In this document: positions 15,530 to 16,341 of the stretch, piece by piece
How the letters are laid out: each line of letters starts with the position of its first letter
How positions within the stretch are numbered: the first letter of the stretch is position 1
Assembly: GCA_035293845.1 (NCBI GenBank)
Contig: DATGMB010000294.1
Coordinates: forward strand, 1-16,341
Reading direction: 5' to 3'
DNA: 16,341 nucleotides
Source of the DNA: DATGMB01 sp035293845
GTDB lineage: Bacteria > Acidobacteriota > Terriglobia > Bryobacterales > Bryobacteraceae
Translations under genes and position numbers: made by a program
The notes under the pieces: model-generated
Told to the model about the DNA's origin: nothing
Seen by the model: the letters and a program-made list of their open reading frames with translations, nothing else
The model's database searches: none

Positions 15530-16255
15530 ATGCCCCAGTCCCGGACGCCGCGCAGGAAATCGTCTCTCTCAAAACTGGATAGCAAGCTGGCACGGTATGC
15601 GCTTGCTGGAAGCGCCATTCTTGGCGCGCCAATGGTCTCGCACGCCGGCACCGTTTACTACAGCGGTATTTTGAACGATACCGTTTCGGGGAACACCGGG
15701 CCGGGCGATTCGGTGACGGTCAATTTTCCCGGAACCGCGGCCCTGACGCTGCTGACCAAAACCACCGGCGCCGCCAGCAGCTTTTATGAAAACTATGCTT
15801 CGGTCAGTGGCGCGTCGATGAATTTCGTGTCGGGTAACGGAGGGAATCCGGCAGCCCTGTCCTTCGGCAGCATCATTGCCACGGCAAACGCCACGACGTC
15901 CAACGGCTTGCTGCTGGGATACGGCCAGACCTACGGCAATCCTACCCCACCTCCAGGCTTCAAAGGCGGCAACTGGCCGCAAAACGGCAGCAATGCCTAC
16001 CTCGGGATCATCTTCACGAGCAACAGCCAGCAGTACACGGGATGGGCGCAGATCAACGTGAACGTGAACGGCCCGTTCAACACGCAGAGCGCGACGCTGG
16101 TGGATTACGCTTACGACACGACGCCGGGCGAATCCATCACCGCTGGACAAGGGCAAACGCCGGAGCCTTCCTCGCTCGCGATGTTTGCGATGGGCGGCGT
16201 AGCCGGCCTGGCCCTGCTTCGCCGCCGCCGCGCGGCCGCCCGCAAGACCGAGTAA
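15530..16255 (+). CDS. PEP-CTERM surface protein (exosortase substrate)
   Basis: A 241-residue exported protein with an N-terminal signal (about 1-40, Arg/Lys-rich start, then ALAGSAILGAP, ending SHAG). The C-terminal sorting signal is complete: PEP at 211-213 (TPEPSSL), a hydrophobic helix at about 216-230, then RRRR at 231-234. By family knowledge, exosortase cuts near the PEP motif and the protein is released or attached during exopolysaccharide export. The mature part is rich in Gly, Ser, Thr and Asn, and the stretch 'YTGWAQINVNVN' (169-180) is typical of the beta-rich core of such proteins. A strong Shine-Dalgarno (GGAGGA, 15520-15525) precedes the ATG. Its own candidate promoter lies upstream. 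A phosphodiesterase-like gene starts 3 bp downstream and is probably co-transcribed. No exosortase gene is in the window. The ligand or function of the mature part is unknown. Confidence 0.92.
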   Translation: MPQSRTPRRKSSLSKLDSKLARYALAGSAILGAPMVSHAGTVYYSGILNDTVSGNTGPGDSVTVNFPGTAALTLLTKTTGAASSFYENYASVSGASMNFVSGNGGNPAALSFGSIIATANATTSNGLLLGYGQTYGNPTPPPGFKGGNWPQNGSNAYLGIIFTSNSQQYTGWAQINVNVNGPFNTQSATLVDYAYDTTPGESITAGQGQTPEPSSLAMFAMGGVAGLALLRRRRAAARKTE

Positions 16256-16258
16256 CTC

Positions 16259-16341
16259 GTGCCACAACCGATCGCGAACCGCGTCCTCCTGGTGGGTTGG
16301 GACGCGGCCGACTGGAAGATTATCCACCCGCTGCTCGACGC
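16259..16341 (+). CDS. Alkaline-phosphatase/type I phosphodiesterase family protein, 5' fragment
   Basis: Only the first 27 codons are present; the window ends inside the gene. From the GTG at 16259 the product begins MPQPIANRVLLVGWDAADWK and continues IIHPLLD. The segment VLLVGWDAADWK is the first strand and metal-binding Asp region of the alkaline phosphatase/phosphodiesterase superfamily. Acidobacterial members often begin this way and carry TPR repeats later, which cannot be checked here. The GTG is 3 bp after the PEP-CTERM stop, with only a weak GAG upstream, so translation is likely coupled. Family assignment rests on this short stretch. Confidence 0.7.
   Translation, partial: MPQPIANRVLLVGWDAADWKIIHPLLD

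Overview
The window reads as a piece of a high-GC soil-type acidobacterial chromosome, most likely from the Solibacteres/Bryobacterales group. The main evidence is the C-terminal domain of the large S53 peptidase (8236-12000). It looks like the TIGR03437 'Solibacter' C-terminal domain, a family known mainly from that group. Two pro-kumamolisin S53 peptidases, an M13 peptidase, a carboxypeptidase-regulatory/TPR protein and a PEP-CTERM protein close together also fit. There are no tRNA or rRNA genes, insertion sequences, CRISPR arrays or phage genes. The taxonomic call is an inference from protein families only.

Layout, left to right. A plus-strand S53 peptidase (101-2035) has a good promoter and Shine-Dalgarno. 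It converges, with a 9-bp gap, on a minus-strand block: an M1 aminopeptidase (2045-3604), a small exported protein of unknown function (3648-4136), the HrpB helicase (4286-6628), a TPR protein (6897-7892) and a 1254-residue multidomain S53 peptidase (8236-12000). A divergent region with a G-run heptamer repeat separates this from a plus-strand block. That block holds an MFS transporter of the anion:cation symporter type (12117-13394), an M13 endopeptidase overlapping it by 7 bp (13388-15424), a PEP-CTERM surface protein (15530-16255) and the first 27 codons of a probable alkaline-phosphatase/phosphodiesterase family protein cut by the window edge (16259-16341).

Functionally, four of the nine complete genes encode exported peptidases: two acid-type serine endopeptidases, one zinc aminopeptidase and one zinc endopeptidase. 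With the transporter this suggests breakdown of external protein or peptides, although the genes are not one operon. HrpB is a housekeeping-type helicase with no evident link to the rest.

The least explained material is non-coding. It comprises a strongly structured stretch at 7934-8080 with five nested or adjacent inverted repeats, two loci of seven-base-period G-run repeats (4187-4238 and 12024-12057), and two candidate promoters (M1 and PEP-CTERM genes) that each carry a perfect dyad between -35 and -10. The M1 promoter would start transcription at or next to the ATG, so that mRNA may be leaderless. Within proteins, the large S53 enzyme holds a tandem repeat of about 85 residues, and the M13 enzyme has Asp where the family's conserved Asn-Ala-(Phe/Tyr)-Tyr motif has Asn.
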